64,000 nt of DNA from Alisma plantago-aquatica (taxonomy: Eukaryota; Streptophyta; Magnoliopsida; Alismatales; Alismataceae), in NCBI GenBank assembly GCA_963693085.1, contig OY856410.1, positions 561,213,906 to 561,277,905 on the forward strand. Reading direction: 5' to 3'. The notes beneath the pieces were generated by a model that did no database searches, was not told where the DNA came from, and saw nothing but the letters and a program-made list of their open reading frames with translations. The position numbers and the translations under genes are program-made. Positions 48,916 to 60,986 of this stretch are shown here, piece by piece (position 1 is the first letter of the stretch; each line of letters opens with the position of its first letter).

Positions 48916-49787
48916 TGTAGGGTTCCAAAGGGGGGATGAATAGAGCTTCAAAATTCTGACAAGATAAGTTAGACCCTCAAATTATATCAATCAAAACTAA
49001 TAGATTAAGAGCAATTTGAATTCCTAACGATGCAAGCATAGCAAGTATGAGAGAAATTGAAACAAGCACTGGGACAAAGTGGTTTAGAGTGGTTCTACTC
49101 TCCAAACTATGAGAGAGTCAATCCACTACCTATAGAGGTCAACCTCTAGGAATTTGCAAGTGATTTCCTCTATATATTCACCTTTAAGAGTTACAACACA
49201 AGACCCGCTAAAGGACTTATCTATCCATTACAAAGAGATTTCAACCTTACGAAGGACTTACCCACTTTGCAAAGAGTCTTCTTCCTTCTCCAAGCACTTA
49301 CCTACTCTTGCAAAAGTCTTCAACCTTTAAGGAATTACCCACTCTTCTTGGATCTTCAGTATTATCCTTCACCTTCCCTTGGAAAAGATCTTCACCTCTT
49401 GTTCAACCTTGAAGAAGAATGACAACAACTTCACCTTCACTCGGAGTAGCTTACTTCAACCATTTCTTCTTTGAGAAAGGGGTAGGGAAGATGGAATGGA
49501 ATGAGAGATTTACAAGAATAAGGAAGTAGCTATCTTACAACTAGCCTAAATCACTCGTACTCACCAAATTCTATGTAAATGAGAGAGAGAAAGGGGCTCA
49601 AGGAGTTGCAACACACTCAACTATAGCAAGGACTTAGAATAGCATGAATGAGAAAACTTGGAATGAACTCCAAGGGGTCTAATTTAAAGCTGGGGGTGTT
49701 CCCTTGAGTGTGGGATCACTTAAGAGATAAATATACTAGTTTTCCAAGTTACAACAGATCTATTTTCACTCAAAACAACTCACCAAC
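48916..49787 (-). repeat. SIRE-like LTR fragment
   Basis: Shares the layout of the LTR at 25426: GGGGGGATGAATAGAG, TTTAGAGTGGTTC, GTCAATCCACTACC and a run of CTTC..CTTCACC motifs. Sequence is much diverged. No primer site precedes it. It is cut at 49788 by gypsy LTR-C. Possibly a solo LTR or a truncated element. Confidence 0.65.
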
Positions 49788-52700
49788 TGTGACGTACAAA
49801 TCGACATCGACTAAGCGGAAGTGATTGATAGCAATGGATTAACAAAAATCACTAAAAATTAAAACTTTTTACAAAGAGACCCATACAGTGGATAACTCTC
49901 TCCTAAAGAACCAAAGTAATGCAATTGCATTTTAGTTCACTAGTACATCTCTTGTACCATTCCTTCTTGAGGATTACAAGCATTAACTACCCTATTAAAA
50001 CTATACATAGATAGTATAAAACATTGAGGCATCAAGCCAAAACCTCAGATCGATTCATTAAAATAACTACTGACTCCAAGGACCTGAGAGTACAGAGATG
50101 ACACATAGGACTCTATGTACACATATACAAGACATGACAGCCAGTGTCTCCACCTAAGAGTTCACTGTTGTCCCTACTACTGCTGCTACTCTTCCCTTGT
50201 TGTAGGGTTTCTTCCTCTTCCTCTGTGTCTACCTAAAAAGTTGGATCCCACGGGGGTGAGACAATTTGAAATTGCCCCAATGAGAGATATAACTCTCTGC
50301 CAGAAACATTATTATTGCAGTTTAATAAGATAAATCTAAATAGAGGAATCATAATTATTTAACAGTAATTAATTCATTGTCTAATAGATTAGAACATTAA
50401 TCTTATTTAAAGCATTTCAGCTATAACCTGATAGAGCAGCATATCACTTATCCAATAAGGAATATGAAGAAAATGTATAACATTTATCTTCTATACTAAG
50501 CAATATAATATCAACCAATGATTCTCGTATTTCAAACTTAGGCAAATACGCTACACGGATGATTATATTTTACAACCAAATTTAATGCCCTGAAGACATG
50601 AAGTATACCGTTCATGCTCCAACTGGCCATGATTATGTTAAGCATCGGTACCACACAAGGTCAATGGAAGAGCCAGACTCTTAGACATCAACCTTCAAGG
50701 TCAGATAAGATTATATGGTAGAGACATCACGTGTCAAATTGCAATTAGCTTGCCAGGGTATATTGGCATCTTCGCTATAGATTTATAGCCCGCAACATAT
50801 ACTCTCTTCAGGGTTATGGCCCGTAGCCAATGCCTGGTATCATATCATAGAGTCAAGGCTCGTAGCCATACTCATACTGGGGTATGGTCCATAACCAATC
50901 CCGTACATAAGATATAGCATGCAGCCATTCCTATGGGGCATGAGGATATAATTGCCCAATTACCCCCATATATTTAAAAATATGTGTTATGAGTTTAAAC
51001 TCGTTTCACCATTCAGCAAATTCTGACGCTGTTGGATCTGTGGTCAGGGAAACTAAATTATATGATATCACTTGATTAATTAAGTGTATTACCATATTCT
51101 GTTAGCATCAATCAAGTTTCCAAACATCAATTACTATGATAATTTCTACAAAGAATGTGTAATACTTTCATCAAGTACTAATCAAATCTCATTGAAGTAT
51201 TGGGATCTTAATCACTCATCTCATCAAGTGCTTTCTCATTTATTAACAATCTCATCATCATGATTATGAAATATGGGTATTCAAACCCTCAGTTCATCAA
51301 AGACCATTTGTTACCACTTATCAGGTAACTAACACCTTCAGGTCATATGACCAAGGTAAACATGATACTTGTTACTCAAGCATCTCACATGGCTCTCAAA
51401 TCCCATTTCATTTCTTGTTACCTCTCACTAATCAACAAAGCATATTATGGCTCACAAGGCCCAATAACAACAATAACTGAAACATGATAGCTCATACCTG
51501 GCTATGCTCCTCATCTCATGATACATGCATGGTTAGTACTTCATGATAATAGTTATAATGCTTACATATCAGCACCATGCAACACAAAGTAATACCACTA
51601 TTCCCTTTTTAGGGTTAGGGTTTCCATTTCATGTCAATTAGAGATACTCATCCTATTATCCCACATTAGGGTTATGAGTTATCATCATATTTACCAAAAT
51701 TAGGGTTTCATACATTATAACCCAAAATTAGGTTTCTCATACCTTTACCCTATTTTAGGATTTCAAAACACATTACATCACCCTACATTAGGGATTTACA
51801 TATCATTACCCTGAATCAGGGTTGGCATAGTGTATTGAGTCATTGCTTTCATAAACTCCCGAAATTAATCCCCTCTAAGGGTACTAATCACCCTAGTACC
51901 TTAAGAGTACAATCATGATAATCACCTTTGATTCAATTAATTAATCAAATAGTTAATTGAACTTTAATCATATTAGGCCTTCAAATAATTTGATTAGTTC
52001 AATCCTCAAACAGTCTTGATCACTTAGACCCTAAATGGTCTTGATTAATATAGACCCCAAATAGTCTTGATGAAAGTGGATCTCAAACGATTTGAAACCG
52101 TTTGGGAAACTAGCCCTTGAAACCATTTAAGAAAAAGTACATTGAAACCATATGAACAAATCACTCTTGAAACCACTTGGATCTCCAAACGGTTTGAGAC
52201 CGTTTGGTCAAAACCTTCTCAAAACTGAATGGACCAATTAGGGTTTCCATCAACTAAATCGATTCAGGGTTTCAATCATTGATCCACCTGTCAACTGAAC
52301 CATTGAATCACTCTTCAATTGAACCATTAATTTACCATTTAACCTTGGCATGACCTGACCTCAAATGGTCTTGAGACTGTTTGCCCCATCCCATCATTGA
52401 AATTGGTGAAATTCAATTAGGGTTTCATTAACAACTCAATTTAGGGTTTGATACTCAATGAACCTTCAAGTGTTGAACCCTTTGGAATTAATTCAATTAA
52501 ATAGAATTTGATTATCATCAAACTATGACATCATCAACCTCAAATGGTTTTGAAAACCATTTCCATTCAATCGGTTTTGGAAACTCTAAACACCAAACGA
52601 TCTTGAAGATCGTTAATCATCAAACAGTTTAGAAATTGTTTCTTTCCAAATGGTCAACTCAAATCCAAACAGTCAATTGTCCCAAATAGTCAACTCAATC

Positions 52701-54204
52701 CAAACATTCAACTGTCCCAAATGGTTTTGAACCCAATTCCTCAAACGGTTTGCAAACTGTTTGAGCACCAAATGGTTATGTGAAACCGATTGACCAATTT
52801 TTATTGGAAACCGATTGGAGTTGCAAATTTTGGTAAAAGTGTGCAAGATGATGTCATCATCATCTACCTTCATTTATAAGGTCCACATTGCTACTAATTT
52901 CATAGAATCATCCATTATAACAAGCAATTAGTCAAGAAGAAGGAGAAATCAACATAACTTATAAAATTGGAATTGAATAATGATGTAATTGGGTTCAAGT
53001 TATATAACCCGCCTTCAAAGAATGCTCCAAAGCTCCAAATACACGTCTTTAATGGTGGAAGAAGCTTTTTCAACTCCACAAGGTTCGTTCCTCAAGCTTG
53101 TGAGTGAAAAGGATTGGCTAGGATTGAAGATTGCATGGAGAAAAGAAGAAATCAAGCATTGATTTGTGATTTCCACCATGAATTCAAGGTGAAAGGAGTT
53201 CATGGAGCTTACCTATAGGTTGAGGGTCGTGATCCTGTTGCTCCAAATCTCCCTTGGTAGTTTTGCAAACAAAGAGTGAAAGAAAATCTGAAAAAGAGTC
53301 TTTGGTTGAGTGGGAAATGAAGTGTATATAAGGATTTTCAAAGAGAGAGAAAGTTGAAAAGCAATCCTTCAACTCCCCAAATGGGTGACACTTAACCCCC
53401 TCTATTCCTTTCATAAGAAGGCATCCTACTTTGCCTTTAATTCTTCTTCATTATCCACAATTTAAAGGAAAAGCAATTAAGCACCTTAATTCATATAATA
53501 ATAATATCCATATTTGAGTGGATATTACTTTTAATTAACTAATGTGAGTGGCCTCTCCACTCACTTAGATATTTTTGTGGCCTTTGAAAGGTATAAGGAC
53601 GTACACACTTATCTAATTTCAAACATCTCATTTTTGGTTGAAGGGCACTTCAATTAACATATTTATTTTAGCATTAATTTGAAGTAAAGTTCCATTTATG
53701 CTTAAATCTTGATTATTTTAATATCAAGATTCTCTCTCTTCCAAAATGGTTCAAATGAGGCGCCCCTCTCAAATTCGTTTCTCTACATGATTCCAAGAAT
53801 CATGAGGGACCCTATTGAAATGGTATTTTGCATATTGAACCCTAGGTTTTGGGTAAATTGCACATTACACCAAAACTAGGTTTTAATGCACAAAGATTGC
53901 TCAGCAAGCTTTATCTTGGTGCTCAAGCTTGTGGAAGCCATATCACTGCTTCATACTCATTCCTATAATGCATCAACATCTGAGGAACATTTTATCATGT
54001 ATAATTTGCAAGTTAACCCCTCAACTTGGGTAATTTGCACTTTAGTCCAAAACTTACATAACATTGTTCAGAAAGGACTAAAATTGAAATATAAGTTCCT
54101 CTTGAGCGTTAATTACTTTTCAAAAGATAAGAGCAAGCATATAATCAACCTCATTTAAGCAAAACATCTAGGGTTAACACATAGCCCAGGTCAGGGATGT
54201 TACA
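49788..54204 (-). repeat. Gypsy LTR-C (3' LTR of copy C)
   Basis: 4417 bp, uninterrupted, the only whole copy of this LTR. Sense strand TGTAACATCCC to GTACGTCACA. It provides the empty-site sequence for both nested insertions in LTR-A and LTR-B. Hairpin arrays at 52010-52800, 51610-51830 and 50785-50935. Confidence 0.92.
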
Positions 54205-54255
54205 AATTATCCACCCCTAACAGGGATTTCGCTCCCAAAATCATCAACGAAAACA

Positions 54256-56038
54256 TTAAGAGAAAAGAGAAGGGTACTTCCTCCTCATCTCATCCTCTAG
54301 TTCCCACATAGCTTCTTTAACGCCATGATGATTCCAGAGAACTTTTACAAGACATATGTCTTTCTTTTTCAGATTTTTAATTCTTTTGTCAAGGATCATC
54401 ACAGGTCCTTCAACATATGGTATATCATCATTTAGTTCTACCTCCACAGGTTGCAAAACTAACTCTGTGTCAGGATGACACTTTCTCAGCATGGATATAT
54501 GGAACAATGGATGCAACTTATGAAACTTAGGTGGCAATTCCAACTTATAGCCTACCTTTCCAATCCATTCAATGATTGGATAAGGCCCCATAAATCTAGG
54601 AGCTAACTTCCCCTTCTTTCCAAATCTAAGAACACCTTCCAAGGTGAGACTTTGAGATATACTCTGTCTCCAACTTGGAATTCTAAAGGTCTTCACCATT
54701 TGTCATCGTATGACTTCTGTCTATCCTGCACAATCTTTAACTGTTGTTCGATTATTTTAATCTTTTCAGTTGTCTGTTGCACAAGCTCCGGACCCAAAAG
54801 TTGATATTCTCCTATTTCATACCAACATAAAGGATATCTACAACGTCTACCATATAATGCTTGATATGGTGCCATGTCAATACTATGATGATAGTTATTA
54901 TTGTAAGCAAATTCTATCAAGCTTAGGTGTAGATCCCAACTTCCTACAAACTGAAGGACACATGCCCTAAGCAAATCTTCCAAGGTTTGTATAGTCCTTT
55001 TAGATTGTCCATCTGTCTATGGGTGAAAGGTTTTACTAAACCTTAACTACGTACCCAAGTCTTTATGTGGTCATTCCCAAAAATGACTTGTAAATTGAGG
55101 TCCTCTATCAGAAACAATAGTAGATGGTACCCTGTGCAACCACACTATCTCATCTACATATAACTGTGCAAGCTTCTCAGCAGCATAGTTTGTTTTGAAA
55201 GGAAGAAAATGTGTTGTCTTAGTCAACCTATCACCTATCACCCATATAGAATCATGACCTTTGGTTGTTCTAGGCAAACCAACCACAAAGTCCATGGTCA
55301 CATGATCCCATTTCCACTACGGTATAGGCAAAGGTTCCATTGTTCCTGTGGGCTTTTGATGTTCAGCTTTAACCTGCTGACACACCGGACACCGCATAAC
55401 AAACTTAGCTACATCCTTCTTCAATCCCGGCCACCAATACATATCCTTCAAGTTATGATACATTTTGGTGCTCCCTGGATGCATTGTATACATTGAAGAA
55501 TGAGCTTCCTCCAAGACTAACTTTCTCAAGTCATTGGCATCAGGTACTACCATCCTTCCGTAGTAACAAACTACTTGATCCTCTGACTCATGAAAGCCAT
55601 CCCATTTCTCACTACCATACTCTGACCTGATCTGCTAAACCATAATATCAGCTTGCTGTGCTTCTTTAATTTGCTGTCTCATAGTAGGTTTTATGTCCAT
55701 CTCAGCTAATAGCCCGGCTAACAATGATACTTTAAGTTGTACATTGTTTTGCCTCAAGGAGATAAGAATATCTCTCTTAAAGGACACTAAAGAATTCAAC
55801 TGTGCTTTATCTAAGGCTGGTGATGATGATTTTCTACTTAGTGCATCAGCCATGACATTAGCCTTCCCTGGATGATAATCGATTGTACAATCGTAGTCCT
55901 TGATTAACTCCATCTAGCGGCGTTGCCTCATGTTCAACTCATGTTGTGAGAAAATTTGGAATGTTTCTCCATAGAGATAATGTCTCCAGATCTTCAAAGC
56001 ATGGACCACAACAGCTAGCTCTAGATCATGGGTTGGAT
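54256..56038 (-). pseudogene. Gypsy copy C: C-terminal pol, cut by CACTA
   Basis: From RNase H ([13 protein letters not shown]) at the CACTA junction through integrase (HPGSTKMYHN, CPVCQQVK intact, MDFVVGLP, SDRGPQF) to a chromodomain (ILDKRIKNLKKKDICLVKVLW..MWELEDEM), stop at 54258-54256. One frameshift near 54695 and several stops, including TAG before MELIKDY (also in copy A) and TAG in LPIP*WKW (also in copy B). Gag and RT must lie right of the CACTA element, outside the window. Confidence 0.9.
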
Positions 56039-56070
56039 CACTAGTACATAACCGACCTTTAGTGTCGGTT
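56039..56070. repeat. CACTA terminus and first hairpin
   Basis: CACTAGTACATA followed by a hairpin with arms AACCGAC and GTCGGTT (56050-56070). Target duplication probably GAT (56036-56038), based on the uninterrupted gypsy sequence; its partner is not visible. Confidence 0.8.
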
Positions 56071-56284
56071 ATTTAAGGCCTTTAGTGTCAGTTTCTAAGC
56101 GAAACCTATGTGGGTGACGCTAAAAGCCCAACTGTTACGCGTCGGTTCAAAAACAGACGCCAAAACCCTTCGTGCGCCACCGAAAATGCGCCAGTAGGGC
56201 ACTATAGCCGTCAGTTATTAGATAAGAAACTAACGCCATATACCTTCGCGCCACAGAAGGGCGCCATCTTGGGCACTAGCAGCG

Positions 56285-56672
56285 TCAGTTATTAGATAAG
56301 AAACCAATGTCATATAACTCCCAACATGGCCATGCTGGCCAGCATGGCCGTGGTGTCTGGTTTGCTGCCACGGTCGTGCACTCCCAACACGGCTGTGATG
56401 GCCAGAATGGTTGTGGTGTCTGGTCCGCTGCCATGGCCGTGTTGTCCAGCACGGTCGTGGTGTTAAGGAAATAGACATCAGTTACTATTAGAAACCGACA
56501 CTGTAAAGATGTGGCATCGGTTTTATACGAATAACCGACGCCTATTTTTGGTCCGCTGCCACAGCCATGCTAGCCAGCACGACCGTGGTGTTAAGGAAAT
56601 AGACGTCGATTACTATTAGAAACTGACACTGTAATGATGTGACGTCGGTTGTATACAAATAACCAACGCCTA
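56285..56672. repeat. CACTA subterminal repeats
   Basis: A 128-bp unit beginning TTAAGGAAATAGAC at 56463 recurs at 56591 (second copy partial). Upstream are three GC-rich blocks of GCTGCCA(C/T)GGCCGTG / CAGCACGGTCGTGG type. ACCGAC / GTCGGTT half-sites recur throughout. Such regions bind the element's own protein in En/Spm (family knowledge). Confidence 0.75.
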
Positions 56673-56825
56673 TTTTTTGTTTTTTTTCTGTTAGTCTGCA
56701 GACCTATTGTATGGCTGGTCGGAGGATGAGAAACCTGCAGTTCAGTTTGAACTGCAGGTTTTACGTCATCCATTGATATCACCCAACAACAGGCCACAAA
56801 CCTGCAAAATTAACAACAAAAATAT

Positions 56826-57030
56826 TCACACATTTAGCAATGCAACCTGCAGTTCCATTTGATGTTCACACATTTAGAAACATTCATGTAGCTAGCAATT
56901 TGTAGTTCCATTCATTTTCACATTTACACATGTAGAAACATTCATATAGCAACCAACAGTTTCATTCATTTTCACTCAGACACATGTAGAAACATCCAGA
57001 CATGTAGAAACATTCACACATATATTATAA
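56826..57030. repeat. Minisatellite near the 3' end of the second CACTA gene
   Basis: About four irregular copies of a 40-60-bp unit containing CACATGTAGAAACATTCA and TAGCAA..CAGTTCCATTCATTTTCA. Confidence 0.65.
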
Positions 57031-57067
57031 TTCAGAAATTCATTTACAAAATATCATTCTTTAGTCA

Positions 57068-60000
57068 TTATTCGCTATCAACATCCCAATTATATCTTAA
57101 AACCCCCACTATTTGTGTGGTTGTTGCCCATTCTTCTCTTACTTCATTTAATTCTCCCGTTGTGTAGGGAGCATGTACATCTGGTAAGGCCGTTCCTGTA
57201 GTGTGGTCAGTTTTAAACACCTGTAAAGAGAATGATGTATATATATAATTAATGAGCTATAAATAAGATTGACATATTTCATATTATCTAATGAGACTAT
57301 GTAATACCTCAACAATACAATCGATGTCCATTGGGACATATTTGATAATCATGTGCATAAATCGCATCACATAGTATCCACATGCCCATCTGTTGTTTTG
57401 TGTAGCACACTATAAATTCAAACATACAAAATATTAAAAAATACAACTAATTAAGCATTGTTCACATAAATAATATATACATATATTGCAGTCGGGAACT
57501 TACTTTCACGTTCTTCCAAATTATTGGCTGGTTCTTTTTCGTGGGGACCTTTCCTCCAGCCTTTTTGAACTCATCAAAAACCCTACATCTTAATGTAACA
57601 CAGTACATTGCATAATTAAATAGTAATGTAATAACATATGTTAACGGATATGAAAATGAAATATTTCTCACCGGAATAATGTCATTTTCATTATGTGTCC
57701 ATATTTTGTATTCAATTTACTCCCCTTAGGATCTAGATAATAGACAGTGAACGTCTCGGGGACAATAACCAGTAACTCCCAATGCATACCACTAGAGGTA
57801 AAACAGTTAAAAATTAATAACTCAAAATCCACAATAAAAATGTAATTTTCTTAAGTCCAAATTATAATAAGCAAAGTAAACTTACTCTACAGTGAATGGA
57901 TCCATTATCACCGTCTTCTTATTTTGAGCAAAAATTGTAAAAGCCTCACAGAGGTATTGTTGAACTGACGAAGGGTCTTTAGCTACTAGACTAATCAAAG
58001 ATGGAATAAAAAATCCTACACATTCGAATGCAAAATCTGCACATATCTTGTCTAAGTAGCTACAAAATATGTATTAATTACGCATGCATTAATAAATAAG
58101 AAACCAGATCACTAGATCCTACACAAGGTATATGGATGTAAAAAGAAGATCTCACCTTATCCATAGCTCTGTCACAGATGTATTTATCCAATCATATCGA
58201 AACAACTCCAAAATATCTTATATAAATAGTTTGCTTTCATATGATTGACCTGCAACATCTGAATATATAGAAATAGTTATAGGGCAATTTATATCATGTT
58301 CGCCTAACCATATTGCCATACCCCTATAGTTAGGTCCTAACGGGACAGGTAGTTCCTGTGGAACCCAACTGGGTAATGTAGGAGGTGGAAGTGGAGGCCT
58401 AGATGTTGTGGGCGTCTTCTTTTTAACCTGTATATATATATATATATAATAATTTCATATCAACTGACATCATATACACACACTAAAAATTTAACGTAAT
58501 GTAAATTTACCATACAGTTTCAGTAAAGATGACATCCGCTTTTAGCCACAATATCACTCCGCCTTCTGCCTCACTAAGCGTTTCACAATCTTGGTGGGCA
58601 TATGGCAATGGAAGATTCATCCACTTGGGGAATATATGTACCGGGCTCACACGAATCCAACCAGCTGGTAATGGAGACCCGTGAAACATTTCCCCTGGTA
58701 GGGATGGGTAAGCCGACGCCTCTGCAATGACATTCATTAACTTTTAGACGGCATGGCTTCAACCCCTATAAATTTTTGTGTAAAGAATGTTATATACATA
58801 TATACATATCATCTTTTTTTGAAACGACTACAATTTCATATATACATATCATCTTGAATTAAAAAACTAGTTACTATGTCATAAAAATACTTATAGCAGA
58901 TTTGCTAGGTGGTGGGTCTACAGGATTACTCCCAACCTCTGCAGTAGGAGTAGAGCCTGCAGTAGGAGACACCATAGGTATTGTCTGGTAAGTGGCAGTC
59001 TGAGATGCCTGCCACTTTTTCATTACTTCTTCGAGTTTCCTATCAAATAGCTTATCTACCTATACATGGATAAAAGAAACGTCAAATTATAATTATTGAA
59101 TTCTCTTTTACAGTAACATCTACAAGGAAAAAATATGTTACCTCTTCTTGTGAAAGTCCCACTTTTAGGACATGTTTGCGCTGGGATGGCCCAAAAAAAG
59201 CTTTGATGCCCACACCAGTGCCTGCAGCCCTAACACGTCCAGGATGCTCTGGGTTACCCAGAGCAACTGTCAATTCATCCCTTGTGCCCTCAGGGATGAA
59301 CTTGCCTTGTTTCCTCAGCTCGTGCAGCTCCCGCTAATCGCCAAAACAAAAATTTGTAATTAAGTAAACACCACAAATAATCAATATTCGAATGATTGCT
59401 ATAAGAGTTGTATTTTACCATTTTTGCAGTCGCCTCAGCAGTTGTGGGCTTCCTTATTTCTCCCTTCTTATTTTGCCTCCCAGCTATCTAGACATCATGG
59501 CGAGGCAGAGGTGTGCTACCTATAGTGGAGGACTTCTGAGTAGCATCAGACTGAGCAGTAGCCTCAGACTGTAGTCTTTGGCAAATGCCTGCATACCCCT
59601 TTGGACCCATATGTCGTCATGCACATTCAGTGCACGCCTTGATCTTTGTGCCTCACTGAGGGCCTAGTTAGTATGCACATTAATGATTTGGTTAGTATCA
59701 GTAAATGTTAATCTTGGATAGGTGAATACAACATATATTAATGAGATTGGGACTGACGACTAATACCTTGAATTCATTAGTTTGTCTTGAAGCAACAAAC
59801 GCGTCCCATTCTTCTTTGTCCAGGAAGTTCCACTGTTCAGTGGCTGTCTTCTTCCTCTTGTCAGCTTCTTTTATGTATTCTCGGGTGAGATTTTTCCTAT
59901 AGTTCCTTAGGACTCTCCCACAGTGTTGCATCACGCATTTACGATGCAACTATTCATCCAATTCAAATATACTCTGCAAAATAGAATTGTTATTAAATAG

Positions 60001-60505
60001 TAACCAAAAAATTAGTAATCTACAAAATAGAATTGCATATTAATAATAACTCACACATAAATCCTTCCATATTACGTCTTTCTTCTCCTTAGAAACTTTA
60101 TGCCAAGAATCTATCTTACAACCGCAATGGCTACGCGTAACATACCCAAGATATGAAATAAACGAATTGCAATTCACACCAGATGCATTTCCTGCATGAT
60201 CAAAATCCACAACAAGTTTGGGTCCATTGCCCTTTTGTGCTATTAACTTCTTCATCATAGTGATGCCCCTTCTCTTGTCAACTTTTTGGTGCTGCTGATC
60301 AAGTGTCTCAAGTGCTTCAGATGTTACATGTGCATGATCAACCTAAAATTTGACAAAATAAACACATTTACAAGATATAACTATAAATGGACATATAGAT
60401 ATAAATATATGATATATTTTTAAAACTTACATTGTGAGGTGGCGCATTGATGTCCTCACCCTCACGGTAATCATCAGCACGGTCATCAGGAGAATGCTCA
60501 GCCAT
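57068..60505 (-). pseudogene. CACTA second gene: transposase_24, DUF8039-like and Ulp1 (C48) domains
   Basis: A multi-exon gene. Exon 1 60505-60431 (MAEHSPDDRADDYREGED), exon 2 60342-60055 (KLVVDFDHAGNASG..HCGCKIDSWHKVSKEKKDVIW), exon 3 59973-59767 (LHRKCVMQHCGRVLRNYRKNL), all phase 0 with GT/AG ends. Then a transposase_24 tail (ALGNPEHPGRVRAAG, about 59330-59120), a DUF8039-like exon (58737-58510), and a cysteine protease in about six exons. Catalytic His in MHWELLVI (57784-57782), Asp in YYLDPKG (57733-57731) and Cys in QNNRWACGYYVM (57382-57380) are all present. Ulp1 enzymes process SUMO-like proteins. Stops at 59952-59950, 59490-59488 and 58220-58218, plus a frameshift near 59620, break the gene. 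Confidence 0.8.
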
Positions 60506-60986
60506 CTGAAAATTCACATTCACATTGTAAAGTAATTCAAATTGTAAAGTAATTCACATTGTAAAGTAATTCAAATTGTAAAGTAATTCAAATTGTAAAG
60601 TTCACATTCACATTGTAAAGTTCACATCAGGAGATACTCAGTTTTGAACAACATATTAAATTTTTAGAATTTTTGGAAGACGTTTTGTATCACAACCGAA
60701 CCTTGATCGATCGAGTTCTGAGAGAGACAAACTCGACCGACCAGATTTTTTTGGAAAAATAAAAAAGACTGAAAAATGGTTATAATTAATTATATCAAGC
60801 ACCTTAATGGGTATATAGGACTCTATTATAAATTCTGTATAGATTATAAATCTTTACTAGGTTTATTTGCTTTACTAGATTATAAATTTTGTATAGATTA
60901 ATCACCTTTGTCGAGAAGTTAACATTCACATTGTAAAGTTCACATATTCAGAAAAATAAAACATATAAAAAAATATAAACATGCCT
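60506..60986. repeat. Spacer between CACTA genes with 17-bp tandem repeats
   Basis: AT-rich. At 60520-60625 the unit ATTGTAAAGTAATTCAA recurs about five times, then shortens to ATTGTAAAGTTCACA. It lies just upstream of the second gene's start codon, so it would be in its promoter or 5' UTR. Confidence 0.8.
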
